Source of the DNA: Ruminococcaceae bacterium UBA1227
Lineage (GTDB): Bacteria; Bacillota; Clostridia; Oscillospirales; Acutalibacteraceae
Direction of reading: 5' to 3'
Assembly: GCA_002309175.1 (NCBI GenBank)
Contig: DBWX01000003.1
Location: 1 to 15,118, forward strand
DNA length: 15,118 bases
The position numbers were made by a program, and so were the translations under genes. The notes under the pieces are model-generated. The model saw only the letters and a program-made list of their open reading frames with translations. It made no database searches and was not told the DNA's origin. Shown in pieces: positions 1 to 7,822 of the stretch; within the stretch, counting starts at the first letter, position 1; every line of letters starts with the position of its first letter.

Positions 1-215
1 TTGCCTTCACCTGCGGGTGTGGGGTTGATTGCGGTGACGAGAATTACCTTTGCGGGGTCACCCTGCTTGGGTGTGTTCAGGAGGTTGTAGTCAACCTTTG
101 CCTTGTACCAGCCGTAGTACTCGAAGTCGTTTTCCGTAAGACCGAGTTTTGCGGCTATTTTGTCAATGCGTTCCGGGGTTGCTTCCTGAGCAATTTCAAT
201 ATCAGATTTTGCCAT
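1..215 (-). CDS. fhs: Formate--tetrahydrofolate ligase, N-terminal 71 residues (cut by window edge)
   Basis: The product makes 10-formyl-tetrahydrofolate from formate, THF and ATP in the cytosol, the entry step of the folate one-carbon (and, in acetogens, Wood-Ljungdahl methyl) branch. Only the amino end is present. It opens with MAKSDIEIAQEA, typical of the family, continues through KLGLTENDFEYYG, and reaches VILVTAINPTPAGEG, which leads directly into the ATP-binding loop (GEGKTT in the family); the final K and TT lie outside the window. The ATG at 213-215 is preceded by AAAGGCAGG at good spacing. It is divergent from the 5-formyl-THF cyclo-ligase gene, which feeds the same folate pool. Identification is firm despite truncation; the rest of the gene is not visible. 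Confidence 0.93.
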   Translation of the reverse strand, partial: MAKSDIEIAQEATPERIDKIAAKLGLTENDFEYYGWYKAKVDYNLLNTPKQGDPAKVILVTAINPTPAGEG

Positions 216-244
216 TGTGTATTACCTGCCTTTCAAAATGTGAT

Positions 245-273
245 ATAATGATAGCATAAAAATTATAAGACAA
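245..273 (-). promoter_or_regulatory. Candidate promoter of fhs
   Basis: On the minus strand TTGTCT (268-273) is followed after 17 bases by CATTAT (245-250), a 4/6 match to the -10 consensus. Transcription would start near 238, giving a leader of about 23 bases with the ribosome binding site. The same -35 hexamer TTGTCT occurs before nadE. The AT-rich surroundings offer other possible -10 boxes, so the exact box is uncertain. Confidence 0.4.
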
Positions 274-289
274 ATATTACAGTTTATTA

Positions 290-307
290 AATACAACGAT
301 TTGTATT
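290..307. repeat. Inverted repeat in the fhs/fau intergenic region
   Basis: AATACAA (290-296) and TTGTATT (301-307) form a perfect 7-base inverted repeat around the spacer CGAT. It sits between the two divergent genes, where a -10-like TAAAAT (307-312) for the plus strand overlaps its right arm. It could be a repressor operator or chance symmetry in AT-rich DNA; I recognise no known box. Confidence 0.4.
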
Positions 308-321
308 AAAATATAGGAAAC

Positions 322-340
322 GCGCTACAAAGTGTAGCGC
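322..340 (+). promoter_or_regulatory. Perfect hairpin in the leader of the 5-formyl-THF cyclo-ligase gene
   Basis: GCGCTACA (322-329), loop AAG, TGTAGCGC (333-340) form a perfect 8-pair stem, the only GC-rich element in an AT-rich intergenic region. On the plus strand it is followed by AAAAACG, and on the minus strand by GTTTCC after the stem, so it does not look like an intrinsic terminator in either direction. It lies about 20 bases before the purine-rich AAAAGGGG. It may be an mRNA-stabilising or regulatory 5' hairpin, or a protein-binding palindrome. Confidence 0.5.
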
Positions 341-379
341 AAAAACGAAAGACCTGAAAAGGGGCGAAAGTGTAGTAGA

Positions 380-922
380 ATGAACAAAAAAGAGATCAGA
401 GCCATTGTAAAAGAGAAAAAATCTTTAATGAACGAGGACGCAATACGCTCATATTCTGCGGATGTGACTGACCTCTTCCTTTCAAAGGATTTCTATAAAG
501 ATGCAGAGGTGCTTTACGCATACCTTCCGTATAATCAGGAGATAAGAACCGAGCAGATAATAGAGCAGGCGCTTAAAGACGGCAAAAAAGTTGCCGTGCC
601 GAAGGTGTTTGATGACGGTCTCATGGAGTTTTACGAGATAACTTCCCTCCGCGATGTAAAACCCGGCGCATTCGGTATCCCCGAGCCCGAGGGGGACGGG
701 CCGCCGGCCGTATATGAAAAGGTCCTTATGCTCATGCCCGGCCTCGCCTTCGATGAGCAGAGGAGCCGTATAGGCTACGGCGGCGGCTACTACGACCGCT
801 ACCTGGAGCGAAACCGCGACAGGGAGTACACCAAGGTGGCTCTGGCCTATCCTTTCCAGGTATTCGATGAAATACCGGCCGACCCGCATGATGAGAAGGT
901 TGACGAAGTTATTACGGCATGA
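380..922 (+). CDS. fau: 5-formyltetrahydrofolate cyclo-ligase (MTHFS)
   Basis: The enzyme converts 5-formyl-THF to 5,10-methenyl-THF with ATP in the cytosol, recovering the storage form of folate. The 180-residue product has the family's usual length. It starts with the Lys/Arg-rich helix KKEIRAIVKEKK and shows GIPEP (99-103), PGLAFD (120-125), the signature R-x-R-IGYGGGYYDRYL (about 128-142) and a closing HDEKVDEVIT. The ATG at 380 keeps the full first helix; the nearest ribosome-binding-like run (GAAAAGGGG, ending 364) lies about 15 bases upstream, which is long, so initiation may be weak or assisted by the leader hairpin. It is a single-gene unit, divergent from fhs and convergent with nadE, with which it shares a terminator. 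Confidence 0.95.
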   Translation: MNKKEIRAIVKEKKSLMNEDAIRSYSADVTDLFLSKDFYKDAEVLYAYLPYNQEIRTEQIIEQALKDGKKVAVPKVFDDGLMEFYEITSLRDVKPGAFGIPEPEGDGPPAVYEKVLMLMPGLAFDEQRSRIGYGGGYYDRYLERNRDREYTKVALAYPFQVFDEIPADPHDEKVDEVITA

Positions 923-924
923 AA

Positions 925-950
925 AAACCGCCCGGAAGGGCGGTTTCTTT
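925..950. terminator. Bidirectional terminator between fau and nadE
   Basis: AAACCGCCC (925-933), loop GGAA, GGGCGGTTT (938-946), then CTTTTATT. Going the other way the stem is followed by a T-run (the complement of 922-927). The fau stop codon lies just before it, and the nadE stop codon begins at 950-952, so one hairpin closes both convergent genes. Confidence 0.88.
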
Positions 951-1687
951 TATTCAAAGTAGTTGAATGTGTCCATGTATTTCAGTTTGAAGGCGTTGAG
1001 TTTGTGGAGGTAGTCTATGCGCTCCTTGTTCGGGCCTTCAATTCCGCGGCGGATATAGTCGTCGAGCTCCTTGTAGGTGAAGCCGAGGTTGTCCTCGTCC
1101 GTCTTGCCGCAGAGACCGTCTGAAGGCGGCTTTACTATGAACTTTTCGGGAAGTCCGAGATACCTTCCTATCTCTCTTACCTCTTCGACTGTGAAGTTTG
1201 CGAGGGGACTGCAGTCGCCTACGCTGTCACCGTACCTGGTCGAGTAACCCACCCAGTCCTCGGAGAGGTTGCAGGTGTTGATTACACGTCCGTTGTGTGA
1301 CGCACCTACGAGGTATAGCGCGGACATGCGGATTCTCGGCGGAAGGTTGGTCCTTGAGGCGACTGAGACCTCAAAACTCTTCTCTGCCTCAGCGAGGAGA
1401 TCCGCAATGGCGGGACCAACATTTATCGTATAATTCTTTATTCCCAGGAACTCAACAAGGTCCCTGGAGTAGTCTATGTCGGGCTGTTCGCCCTGAGGCA
1501 TGAGGACGCCTATGACACGGTCCTTACCCAGCGCTTTTACGCAGAGCGCTGCCGTGACGGATGAGTCCTTGCCGCCTGAGACACCGACAACGGCGTTGCA
1601 GCCTTTGCCGTTCTCCTCAAACCAGTTCTGAAGCCACGCGACACATTTTGCAATCGCGTCGGCAACATCGAATGTGTATTCTTTCAA
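950..1687 (-). CDS. nadE: NH3-dependent NAD+ synthetase
   Basis: This enzyme amidates nicotinic acid adenine dinucleotide (NaAD) to NAD+ using ATP and ammonia, the last step of NAD synthesis, in the cytosol. The product is 245 residues and has only the synthetase domain; no glutaminase domain is fused, so it needs free ammonia or a partner. The ATP-pyrophosphatase loop is at GVSGGKDSS (about 35-43). Further family motifs are NTCNLSE, the TRYGDSVGDCSPLANFT stretch and KPPSDGL. The start codon is TTG (1685-1687), not ATG: it is preceded by a strong AGGGAGGGA at proper spacing, and the only nearby upstream ATG runs straight into TAA. It is convergent with fau and divergent from prfA. Confidence 0.93.
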   Translation of the reverse strand: MKEYTFDVADAIAKCVAWLQNWFEENGKGCNAVVGVSGGKDSSVTAALCVKALGKDRVIGVLMPQGEQPDIDYSRDLVEFLGIKNYTINVGPAIADLLAEAEKSFEVSVASRTNLPPRIRMSALYLVGASHNGRVINTCNLSEDWVGYSTRYGDSVGDCSPLANFTVEEVREIGRYLGLPEKFIVKPPSDGLCGKTDEDNLGFTYKELDDYIRRGIEGPNKERIDYLHKLNAFKLKYMDTFNYFE

Positions 1688-1692
1688 GAGGA

Positions 1693-1702
1693 TCCCTCCC
1701 TT
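1693..1702 (-). promoter_or_regulatory. Ribosome binding site that fixes the TTG start of nadE
   Basis: On the minus strand AAGGGAGGGA ends five bases before the TTG at 1687. There is no competing in-frame ATG between it and the P-loop, so translation most likely starts at TTG. Confidence 0.75.
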
Positions 1703-1710
1703 ACATTAAA

Positions 1711-1739
1711 AGTATAGCAATACACCTTTTATAAGACAA
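1711..1739 (-). promoter_or_regulatory. Promoter of nadE
   Basis: On the minus strand TTGTCT (1734-1739), 17 bases, TATACT (1711-1716), with an extended -10 TGC directly in front of TATACT. This is a good housekeeping sigma match, with transcription starting a few bases before the ribosome binding site. Confidence 0.68.
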
Positions 1740-1746
1740 GAAAAAG

Positions 1747-1755
1747 TGCTATACT
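1747..1755 (+). promoter_or_regulatory. Extended -10 promoter of the prfA operon
   Basis: TGCTATACT (1747-1755) is an extended -10 element; no good -35 box lies 16-18 bases upstream (TTTTAT or TTTATA only). The start would be near 1762, followed by TAGGAG and ATG at 1784. It mirrors the nadE -10 across the intergenic centre. Confidence 0.55.
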
Positions 1756-1783
1756 TTTACCTACAATTGATTTAGGAGTAAGT

Positions 1784-2851
1784 ATGTTAGATAAACTTGA
1801 ACAGGTAGAACAGCGTTTCCTGTCGATTCAGGATCAGATTTCTCAGCCGGATATTGTTTCGGATATGGAGAAGTACACTGCGCTGATGAAGGAACTCAAG
1901 CAGATAACCCCGGTTGTCGAGAAGTTCCGTGAGTATAAGAAAGCCGAGCAGACTTTCAGCGAGGCGAAAGAACTCATCGATGCGGGCGGACTTGACCCCG
2001 AACTCGCAGAACTCGCGCAGGAGGACTACAAGACGGGCAAAGAGGACATGGAGCGTCTCACCGAGGAGCTCAAGGTCCTCCTTCTTCCGCGCGACCCGAA
2101 TGACGACAAGAACGTAATCATAGAGATACGCGCCGGCACGGGCGGCGAAGAGGCTGCGCTCTTTGCGGGCGAGCTTTACCGCATGTATACGATGTATGCC
2201 GAGGCGCACGGTTTCAAGGCCGAAATCATGAGTGAGAATTCCACCGAACTCGGCGGGTACAAGGAAGTCAGTTTTGAGGTCAGGGGCGACGGCGCCTACT
2301 CAAGGTATAAATTTGAGAGCGGCACGCACCGCGTGCAGCGCGTCCCCGAGACGGAGTCGCAGGGCAGAATCCAGACCTCTGCCGCGACCGTCGCCGTACT
2401 TCCCGAAGCCGAGGCCGTCGACTTCGAACTCGATATGGCGGACGTAAAAATAGATGTTTTCCGCTCAAGCGGAGCGGGTGGACAGAAGGTCAACAAGACC
2501 TCCTCCGCCATACGTGCGACTTACCTTCCGACCGGCCTCGTCGTAGAGTGCCAGGACGAGCGTTCGCAGTTCCAGAACAAGGACAAGGCCCTGACCATCC
2601 TGCGTACAAGGCTCTATGAGGAGCAGCTTCAGAAGGCTGCCGCGGAGCGGGCTGACGCGAGAAAATCCATGGTCGGTTCGGGTGACCGCTCCGAGCGAAT
2701 CCGTACATATAACTTCCCGCAGGGACGTGTGACGGACCACAGAATCAACCTTACGCTCTACAAGATAGAGCAGATTATGAACGGCGATCTCGATGAACTC
2801 ATCGATGCGCTTATTACGGCCGACACGGCTGAGAAACTGAAGGCGGAGTAA
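1784..2851 (+). CDS. prfA: Peptide chain release factor 1
   Basis: RF1 reads UAA and UAG in the ribosomal A site and triggers release of the finished peptide. The 355-residue product is of normal length. An N-terminal helical domain comes first, then the RAGTGGEEAALFAGEL segment (about 116-131). The codon-reading tripeptide is P-E-T at 188-190, the RF1 type (PxT) rather than the RF2 SPF. The catalytic GGQ is at 232-234 within SSGAGGQKVNKT. The ATG at 1784 has AGGAG six bases upstream. It is the first gene of a four-gene run and its stop overlaps the next start (TAATG). The GGQ methyltransferase gene prmC, often beside prfA, is not in this window. Confidence 0.97.
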   Translation: MLDKLEQVEQRFLSIQDQISQPDIVSDMEKYTALMKELKQITPVVEKFREYKKAEQTFSEAKELIDAGGLDPELAELAQEDYKTGKEDMERLTEELKVLLLPRDPNDDKNVIIEIRAGTGGEEAALFAGELYRMYTMYAEAHGFKAEIMSENSTELGGYKEVSFEVRGDGAYSRYKFESGTHRVQRVPETESQGRIQTSAATVAVLPEAEAVDFELDMADVKIDVFRSSGAGGQKVNKTSSAIRATYLPTGLVVECQDERSQFQNKDKALTILRTRLYEEQLQKAAAERADARKSMVGSGDRSERIRTYNFPQGRVTDHRINLTLYKIEQIMNGDLDELIDALITADTAEKLKAE

Positions 2852-3864
2852 TGCAGACACTGCTTTTGAAAGGCAATCAGATTGACGAAGCGGGAGCCAT
2901 CCTGAGAAAGGGTGGCCTTGTCGCCATACCCACCGAGACCGTGTACGGTCTTGCGGCAAATGCCTTGGACGGCAGTACCGTCGCAAAGATTTTTGAAGCG
3001 AAGGGCAGACCGCAGGACAATCCGCTGATAGTACATATTGCGGACATAAGCGAAATAGATAATCTTGTCGCATATGTCCCGCCCGTCCTGTATGACCTGG
3101 CAGATGCCTTCTGGCCCGGCCCTCTGACAATTATTCTCGACAAGTCTGACCTGGTGCCCGATGAGGTTACCGCAGGCCTTGATACCGTTGCAATCCGTAT
3201 GCCTTCGCACCCGGTTGCGAGGAAGATAATCAGGGCCGCCGGAGTGCCTCTTGCGGCACCCTCGGCCAATGCCTCCGGCAAACCCTCTCCTACAACCGCT
3301 GCCCATGTCATAAAAGATATGGACGGAAAGATAGACGCGATTGTCGACGGCGGCCCCTGCGAGGTGGGCGTTGAGTCCACAGTTATCACTCTCGCCGCGA
3401 GAAAGCCGAGACTTCTCCGACCCGGAAGAATCACTCCCGAGGAGATTGAAGAGGTAATAGGTGATGAACTGATAATTGATGATGCGGTTCTAGGCAGACT
3501 CAAAGAGGGCGAGAAAGCCGCATCACCCGGCATGAAGTATAAACACTACTCTCCGTCGGCCGACGTCGTAATAGTCAAAGGCACACTTGAGAATTTCGCA
3601 AAATTCGTGAACGAGCGTGCGGGCGAGGACGCCGCTGCTCTTGTTTTTGACGGTGAAGAGGATAAAATAAAATGTAAGACAAAGAACTTCGGTGAGGAGA
3701 ATGACGACCTCGCCCATGCCGCGAAGCTGTTTGACGCGCTTCGCGCATGTGACGACGAAGGAGTCGGCACGCTCTATGTCCGCTGTCCGGGCGATGAGGG
3801 CGTCGGCCTTGCGGTCATGAACCGCCTTCTTCGCGCCGCGGATTTCCATATTGAGGAGGTGTAG
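2851..3864 (+). CDS. L-threonylcarbamoyladenylate synthase (Sua5/YwlC type)
   Basis: The enzyme makes threonylcarbamoyl-AMP from threonine, bicarbonate and ATP, the first step of the t6A modification at position 37 of ANN-decoding tRNAs. The 337 residues fit the long Sua5 form rather than the short TsaC. The YrdC-like domain (1-200) shows PTETVYGL (27-34), KGRPxxNPL (51-59) and APSANASG (136-143). The linker SPGMKYKHYSP (225-235) leads into the C-terminal Sua5 domain, which ends with GVGLAVMNRLLRAA. The start overlaps the prfA stop by one base and is preceded by GGCGGAG, which suggests translational coupling. Having a release factor and a tRNA modification enzyme adjacent is common in Firmicutes. 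Confidence 0.95.
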   Translation: MQTLLLKGNQIDEAGAILRKGGLVAIPTETVYGLAANALDGSTVAKIFEAKGRPQDNPLIVHIADISEIDNLVAYVPPVLYDLADAFWPGPLTIILDKSDLVPDEVTAGLDTVAIRMPSHPVARKIIRAAGVPLAAPSANASGKPSPTTAAHVIKDMDGKIDAIVDGGPCEVGVESTVITLAARKPRLLRPGRITPEEIEEVIGDELIIDDAVLGRLKEGEKAASPGMKYKHYSPSADVVIVKGTLENFAKFVNERAGEDAAALVFDGEEDKIKCKTKNFGEENDDLAHAAKLFDALRACDDEGVGTLYVRCPGDEGVGLAVMNRLLRAADFHIEEV

Positions 3865-3866
3865 CC

Positions 3867-4499
3867 GTGCGCAAGGCAATTAAAGTCGGCCTTACGGGCA
3901 CCACCGGCGCGGGAAAAAGCACCGTCGCTGAAGGCCTTAAAAAATACGGCTATGCCGTCATAGACGCGGACCTGATAGCGAGAATCGCTACCGAAAGCAG
4001 CTCGCCGCTGCTGCCACAGCTCGCCGAAGCCTTCGGTGCCGATATCATCAACGAGGACGGCTCCTTAAACAGGAAACTCCTCGCTGACCGCGCCTTCAGA
4101 AGCGATTTTGAGCGCAACACCTTAAACTCAATCACCCACCCCGAGATAATCAGGCTCATTGAGAAGAAGGTGCAGGGTGCTTTCTGGGATGGTTATGAGG
4201 CCGTCATCATAGACGCGCCGCAGCTCTTTGAGTCCGGTCTTGCTAAAGACTGCAATCTCGTAATTTCGGTTGTGGCACCTGAAGATGTAAGACTTAAACG
4301 CATTATGGAACGTGATGAGATGACCGAGGAATCCGCGCGGAAGAGAATAAGGGCCCAGCTCCCGGATGATTATTTCCGTCAGAACTCGGACTTTGTAATT
4401 GAAAACACGGGCAGTGAGGAGGAACTTAAAGAGAAGATTCTCTATGCCGCCCGGATAATAGAGGTTAAAATAAGCGGAGAGGGAACTCTCGACTTTTGA
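3867..4499 (+). CDS. coaE: Dephospho-CoA kinase
   Basis: The enzyme phosphorylates the 3'-hydroxyl of dephospho-CoA, the last step of coenzyme A synthesis. The product is 210 residues, about the usual length. The Walker A loop is at residues 11-19 in GLTGTTGAGKSTVA; the substrate-side DAD motif is at 33-35 (VIDADLIAR). ITHPEI and the lid segment with RMxxRD-like residues (KRIMERDEMTEE) follow. The start is GTG at 3867, only two bases after the previous stop; GAGGAGGTG lies directly upstream and the family's N-terminal strand begins a few residues later. It is the third gene of the prfA operon. Confidence 0.95.
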   Translation: MRKAIKVGLTGTTGAGKSTVAEGLKKYGYAVIDADLIARIATESSSPLLPQLAEAFGADIINEDGSLNRKLLADRAFRSDFERNTLNSITHPEIIRLIEKKVQGAFWDGYEAVIIDAPQLFESGLAKDCNLVISVVAPEDVRLKRIMERDEMTEESARKRIRAQLPDDYFRQNSDFVIENTGSEEELKEKILYAARIIEVKISGEGTLDF

Positions 4500-4513
4500 A
4501 AGGAAGATAGAAA

Positions 4514-5914
4514 ATGGCAGAAACAAAAGGCGAAAAACGCGCAAAGGAACTGAACTATGAAGCTGAGCATGCGTCGAAGATTATCTCCGACGCTGAGCTT
4601 AAGAAAGCCGACAAGTTCTGTGACGGTTATATTGATTTCCTCAATACGGCCAGAACAGAGCGTGAAATTGCGAAATTTATGAAAGAGAAGGCTGAGGCCA
4701 AAGGCTTCACCGAATTTGACAAGACCAAGACCTACAAGGCAGGAGACAAAATCTACAGACTCAACCGCGGCAAGGCAATAATGCTCGCAGTCATAGGCAA
4801 AAAGCCTATCACTGAAGGTGTCAAGCTCGCCATTGCCCACATTGACTCGCCCCGCCTTGACTTAAAGCCCAACCCGCTTTATGAGTCAGACGAGATAGCT
4901 CTTCTCAAGACTCATTACTACGGCGGCATCAAGAAGTATCAGTGGGTTGCAATCCCGCTCGCGCTTCACGGCGTCATGATAAAGGCTGACGGCACAAAGG
5001 TTGAAATCAACATTGGTGAGGACGAGGGAGATCCGAAGTTCGTCATCTCCGACCTGCTTCCTCATCTCGGACGCGAGCAGGAGAAGAGACCTCTCGCCGA
5101 GGGCATAAAGGGTGAGGAACTCAATGTCATAATCGGCAGCCGTCCGTTCAAGGATGACAAGGCTTCAAACCTTGTAAAACTCAATGTTCTCGACATACTC
5201 AATAAGAAATACGGCGTTGTGGAAAAGGATTTCCTCTCTGCCGAACTTGAAGTCGTACCCGCTTTCAAGGCCTGTGACATAGGTCTTGACCGCAGCATGA
5301 TCGGAGCATACGGCCACGATGACCGTGTCTGCGCATATCCTGCGGCAGAAGCTGTATTCGATGTAGTAAATCCCGCTTATACGGTCGTAACCGTTCTCAC
5401 GGATAAAGAGGAGATCGGTTCTGTCGGCAACACTGGTCTCGATTCCAACTATCTTAAGTATTTCATTATGGATCTCGCTGAGTGCTTCGGCGCAAACGGC
5501 CGCGATGTAATGTCAAAATCCGAATGTCTCTCCGCAGACGTAAATGCCGGATATGACCCGACATTCGCAGATGTCATGGAGAAGCAGAATTCCTGCTTCC
5601 TCAACAAGGGTGTCGTTATCACGAAGTACACCGGTGCACGCGGTAAGGGCGGTTCGTCAGACGCCTCGGCCGAATTCATGGGCAAGGTCCGCGGATTCCT
5701 CGACAAGGCTAAAGTCGTCTGGCAGATCGGTGAGCTCGGCAAGGTTGACGCAGGCGGCGGAGGAACCGTCGCACTCTACGTCGCGGGCCTCGATATTGAT
5801 GTCGTCGACCTCGGCGTACCCGTACTCTCAATGCACGCTCCTTTCGAACTCGTCGCAAAGACTGACGTCTATATGGCATACCGTGCCTTCCTCGAGTTCT
5901 TCAAACTCAAATAA
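4514..5914 (+). CDS. M18 family zinc aminopeptidase
   Basis: A cytosolic aminopeptidase of the aspartyl-aminopeptidase family, which removes N-terminal residues from peptides using two zinc ions. The 466-residue length fits. Expected metal and catalytic positions are present: AHIDSPRLDLKP with H109, GHDDR with D270, TDKEEIG with E299/E300, ADVNAGYDP with D342, and SMHAPFE with H441. The DVNAGYDP form belongs to the clostridial branch of M18, not the eukaryotic DxAHA form. The ATG at 4514 has AAAGGAAG at a suitable distance, 14 bases after coaE. It is the last gene of the operon, followed by a strong terminator. Its preferred residue (acidic or other) cannot be told from sequence. Confidence 0.92.
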   Translation: MAETKGEKRAKELNYEAEHASKIISDAELKKADKFCDGYIDFLNTARTEREIAKFMKEKAEAKGFTEFDKTKTYKAGDKIYRLNRGKAIMLAVIGKKPITEGVKLAIAHIDSPRLDLKPNPLYESDEIALLKTHYYGGIKKYQWVAIPLALHGVMIKADGTKVEINIGEDEGDPKFVISDLLPHLGREQEKRPLAEGIKGEELNVIIGSRPFKDDKASNLVKLNVLDILNKKYGVVEKDFLSAELEVVPAFKACDIGLDRSMIGAYGHDDRVCAYPAAEAVFDVVNPAYTVVTVLTDKEEIGSVGNTGLDSNYLKYFIMDLAECFGANGRDVMSKSECLSADVNAGYDPTFADVMEKQNSCFLNKGVVITKYTGARGKGGSSDASAEFMGKVRGFLDKAKVVWQIGELGKVDAGGGGTVALYVAGLDIDVVDLGVPVLSMHAPFELVAKTDVYMAYRAFLEFFKLK

Positions 5915-5925
5915 CAGCAAAATAG

Positions 5926-5957
5926 AAAGCCCCGACCGGATGGTCGGGACTTTTTTT
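5926..5957. terminator. Bidirectional terminator between the M18 peptidase gene and typA
   Basis: CCCGACC (5931-5937), loop GGAT, GGTCGGG (5942-5948); after one mismatch the stem can extend as AAAG/CTTT. It is followed by seven T on the plus strand. The typA stop codon (5956-5958) lies within the T-run. In the minus direction the hairpin is followed by CTTTCTATTTT, a weaker tract. Confidence 0.88.
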
Positions 5958-7779
5958 ATTTGTTCTTGTACTGCTGTTTCATTCTCTGCTCTTTATTGAG
6001 AATCATTTTTCTCAGTCTGAGCGATTCAGGTGTTACCTCAAGAAGCTCGTCATCGGCTATGAACTCCATGCACTGCTCAAGGCTGAGCACTGTCGGAGGA
6101 ACGAGGCGGAGCGCGTCATCAGAACCCGAGGCACGGGTGTTGGTAAGATGCTTCGTCTTGCAGACGTTGCAGACGATGTCCTCATTCTTTGCGCACTCGC
6201 CGACTATCATACCCTCGTACACTTCCACACCCGGGCCGACAAAGAGTCTGCCGCGCTCCTGGGTATTGAAAAGGCCGTAGGCATTGGTCTCGCCCGACTC
6301 GTGAACGACTATTGAGCCGCGCTCACGCATCTGGATTTCTCCCTTAAACGGCTGGTATCCGTCGAATATCTGATTCATGATGCCGTTGCCGTTTGTGTCG
6401 GTGAGGAACTCTGAGCGGTAGCCTATGAGTCCGCGCGAGGGGACGGAAAACTCAAGATGTGTCGAGCCGCCCTCATTTGCCGACATGTCGCGGAGCTCGG
6501 CCTTCCTTGAGCCAAGCTTCTCTATTACGGTGCCGACGTACTCGCCCGGCACCTCGACTACAAGAAGCTCCATCGGCTCAAGCAGCTGGCCGTTCTCGTC
6601 GCGCTTGTAGATTACCTTGGGGCGCGACACCGCAAACTCGTAGCCCTCGCGTCTCATTGTCTCAATGAGGATTGAGAGATGGAGTTCTCCGCGGCCGGAG
6701 ACTTTGAAAGTATCTGTCGTGTCAGTCTCTTCAACGCGCATGGCTACGTTGGTTTCAACCTCTTTGAAGAGTCTGTCACGGATGTTTCTGGAAGTTACGA
6801 ACTTGCCCTCACGGCCCGCAAACGGGCTTGTGTTTACGATGAAGTTCATCGCGATTGTGGGCTCATCTATCTTGATGAAGTCGAGCGGCTCAATGTGTTC
6901 GGGATCACAGGCGGTCTCGCCTATGTTGATGTCTGAAATACCTGAGACGCAGATAATTTCACCTGCAGCGGCCTCTTCAACCTCAGTTCTTTTGAGGCCT
7001 TCGAAGGTATAGAGCTTGGAGACCTTTACGTTCTCAACGGAACCGTCTGCCTTGCAGAGGGCAATCTGCTGATTGCGCTTTATTGTGCCGCGCTCAATAC
7101 GGCCTATACCTATGCGGCCGATGTAGTCGTCATAATCGAGGCTTGAGAAGAGCACCTGAAGAGGCTCGTCCTTGTCGCCCTTCGGCGCGGGAATCTCATC
7201 GATGATGGATTCGAATACCGGGCGCATGTCGCCCTCGCGGTCCCGCGAGTCAAAGGACGCGTAGCCGTCTTTCGCCGAGGCAAAGACCACCGGAAATTCT
7301 ATCTGGTCCTCATCCGCACCGAGTTCGATAAAGAGGTCAATAACCTCATCCACTACCTCGGCGGGACGTGCGCCCGGACGGTCAACCTTGTTGATGACAA
7401 CGACTACCTTTTTGCGAAGGCCCAATGCCTTCTTCAGTACAAACCTCGTCTGAGGCATACAGCCTTCAAATGCGTCAACAAGCAGAAGAACTCCGTCGAC
7501 CATGAGGAGGATACGCTCAACTTCTCCGCCGAAATCGGCGTGGCCCGGAGTGTCTATGATATTGATTTTCGTGTCTCCGTAGTGCACGGAGGTGTTTTTC
7601 GAAAGGATTGTTATGCCGCGTTCACGCTCGAGGTCGCCCGAGTCCATTACCCTGTCTTCGACAGTCTCGTGCGACGAGAACGTTCCGCTCTGCTTCAAAA
7701 GCTCATCGACCAGCGTAGTCTTACCGTGGTCAACGTGAGCAATTATCGCTACATTTCTTATGTCTTCTCTGAGTGCCAA
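5956..7779 (-). CDS. typA: Ribosome-associated GTPase TypA/BipA
   Basis: A translational GTPase related to EF-G/LepA that binds the 70S ribosome and supports ribosome assembly and stress growth. Residues counted from the TTG start: G1 AHVDHGKTT (14-22), switch I RGITI (54-58), DTPGH (76-80), NKVD (130-133), SAK (168-170), then domain II and the family-specific C-terminus (GRGELHLSILIETMRREGYE, QERGRLFVGPGV, DALRLVPP). I place the start at TTG 7777-7779: it gives MALREDIRN, lining up with the MKLRxDLRN start of relatives, and AGGTG lies six bases upstream. An in-frame GTG at 7786-7788 would add three residues but lies inside that AGGTG. It is a single-gene unit of 607 residues. Confidence 0.95.
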   Translation of the reverse strand: MALREDIRNVAIIAHVDHGKTTLVDELLKQSGTFSSHETVEDRVMDSGDLERERGITILSKNTSVHYGDTKINIIDTPGHADFGGEVERILLMVDGVLLLVDAFEGCMPQTRFVLKKALGLRKKVVVVINKVDRPGARPAEVVDEVIDLFIELGADEDQIEFPVVFASAKDGYASFDSRDREGDMRPVFESIIDEIPAPKGDKDEPLQVLFSSLDYDDYIGRIGIGRIERGTIKRNQQIALCKADGSVENVKVSKLYTFEGLKRTEVEEAAAGEIICVSGISDINIGETACDPEHIEPLDFIKIDEPTIAMNFIVNTSPFAGREGKFVTSRNIRDRLFKEVETNVAMRVEETDTTDTFKVSGRGELHLSILIETMRREGYEFAVSRPKVIYKRDENGQLLEPMELLVVEVPGEYVGTVIEKLGSRKAELRDMSANEGGSTHLEFSVPSRGLIGYRSEFLTDTNGNGIMNQIFDGYQPFKGEIQMRERGSIVVHESGETNAYGLFNTQERGRLFVGPGVEVYEGMIVGECAKNEDIVCNVCKTKHLTNTRASGSDDALRLVPPTVLSLEQCMEFIADDELLEVTPESLRLRKMILNKEQRMKQQYKNK

Positions 7780-7822
7780 ATTCCACACCTGTCTTTATAT
7801 ACCATAATAATTACGATTTAGA

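Larger units (their letters stand above)
1707..1759. repeat. 13-base inverted repeat carrying both divergent -10 boxes (nadE/prfA)
   Basis: TAAAAGTATAGCA (1707-1719) and TGCTATACTTTTA (1747-1759) are exact reverse complements separated by 27 bases. Each arm holds one extended -10 element, so the symmetry comes at least partly from two divergent promoters with identical cores. The match extends beyond the hexamer (TTTTA after TATAC), so a shared protein site is also possible. Confidence 0.75.

Noticed and set aside
216..379. 6S RNA beside the 5-formyl-THF cyclo-ligase gene
   Set aside because: That linkage is known from gamma-proteobacteria. The gap here is about 160 bases, AT-rich, and lacks the long bulged hairpin of 6S RNA.
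2465..3533. Long minus-strand open frames opposite prfA and the Sua5 gene (about 220 residues each)
   Set aside because: Low-complexity Arg/Ser/Pro-rich translations opposite well-identified genes; typical antisense shadows.
5537..5566. Apparent loss of the DxAHA metal motif in the M18 peptidase
   Set aside because: The DVNAGYDP form keeps the ligand Asp and is, as I recall, the normal form in bacterial members of this branch.
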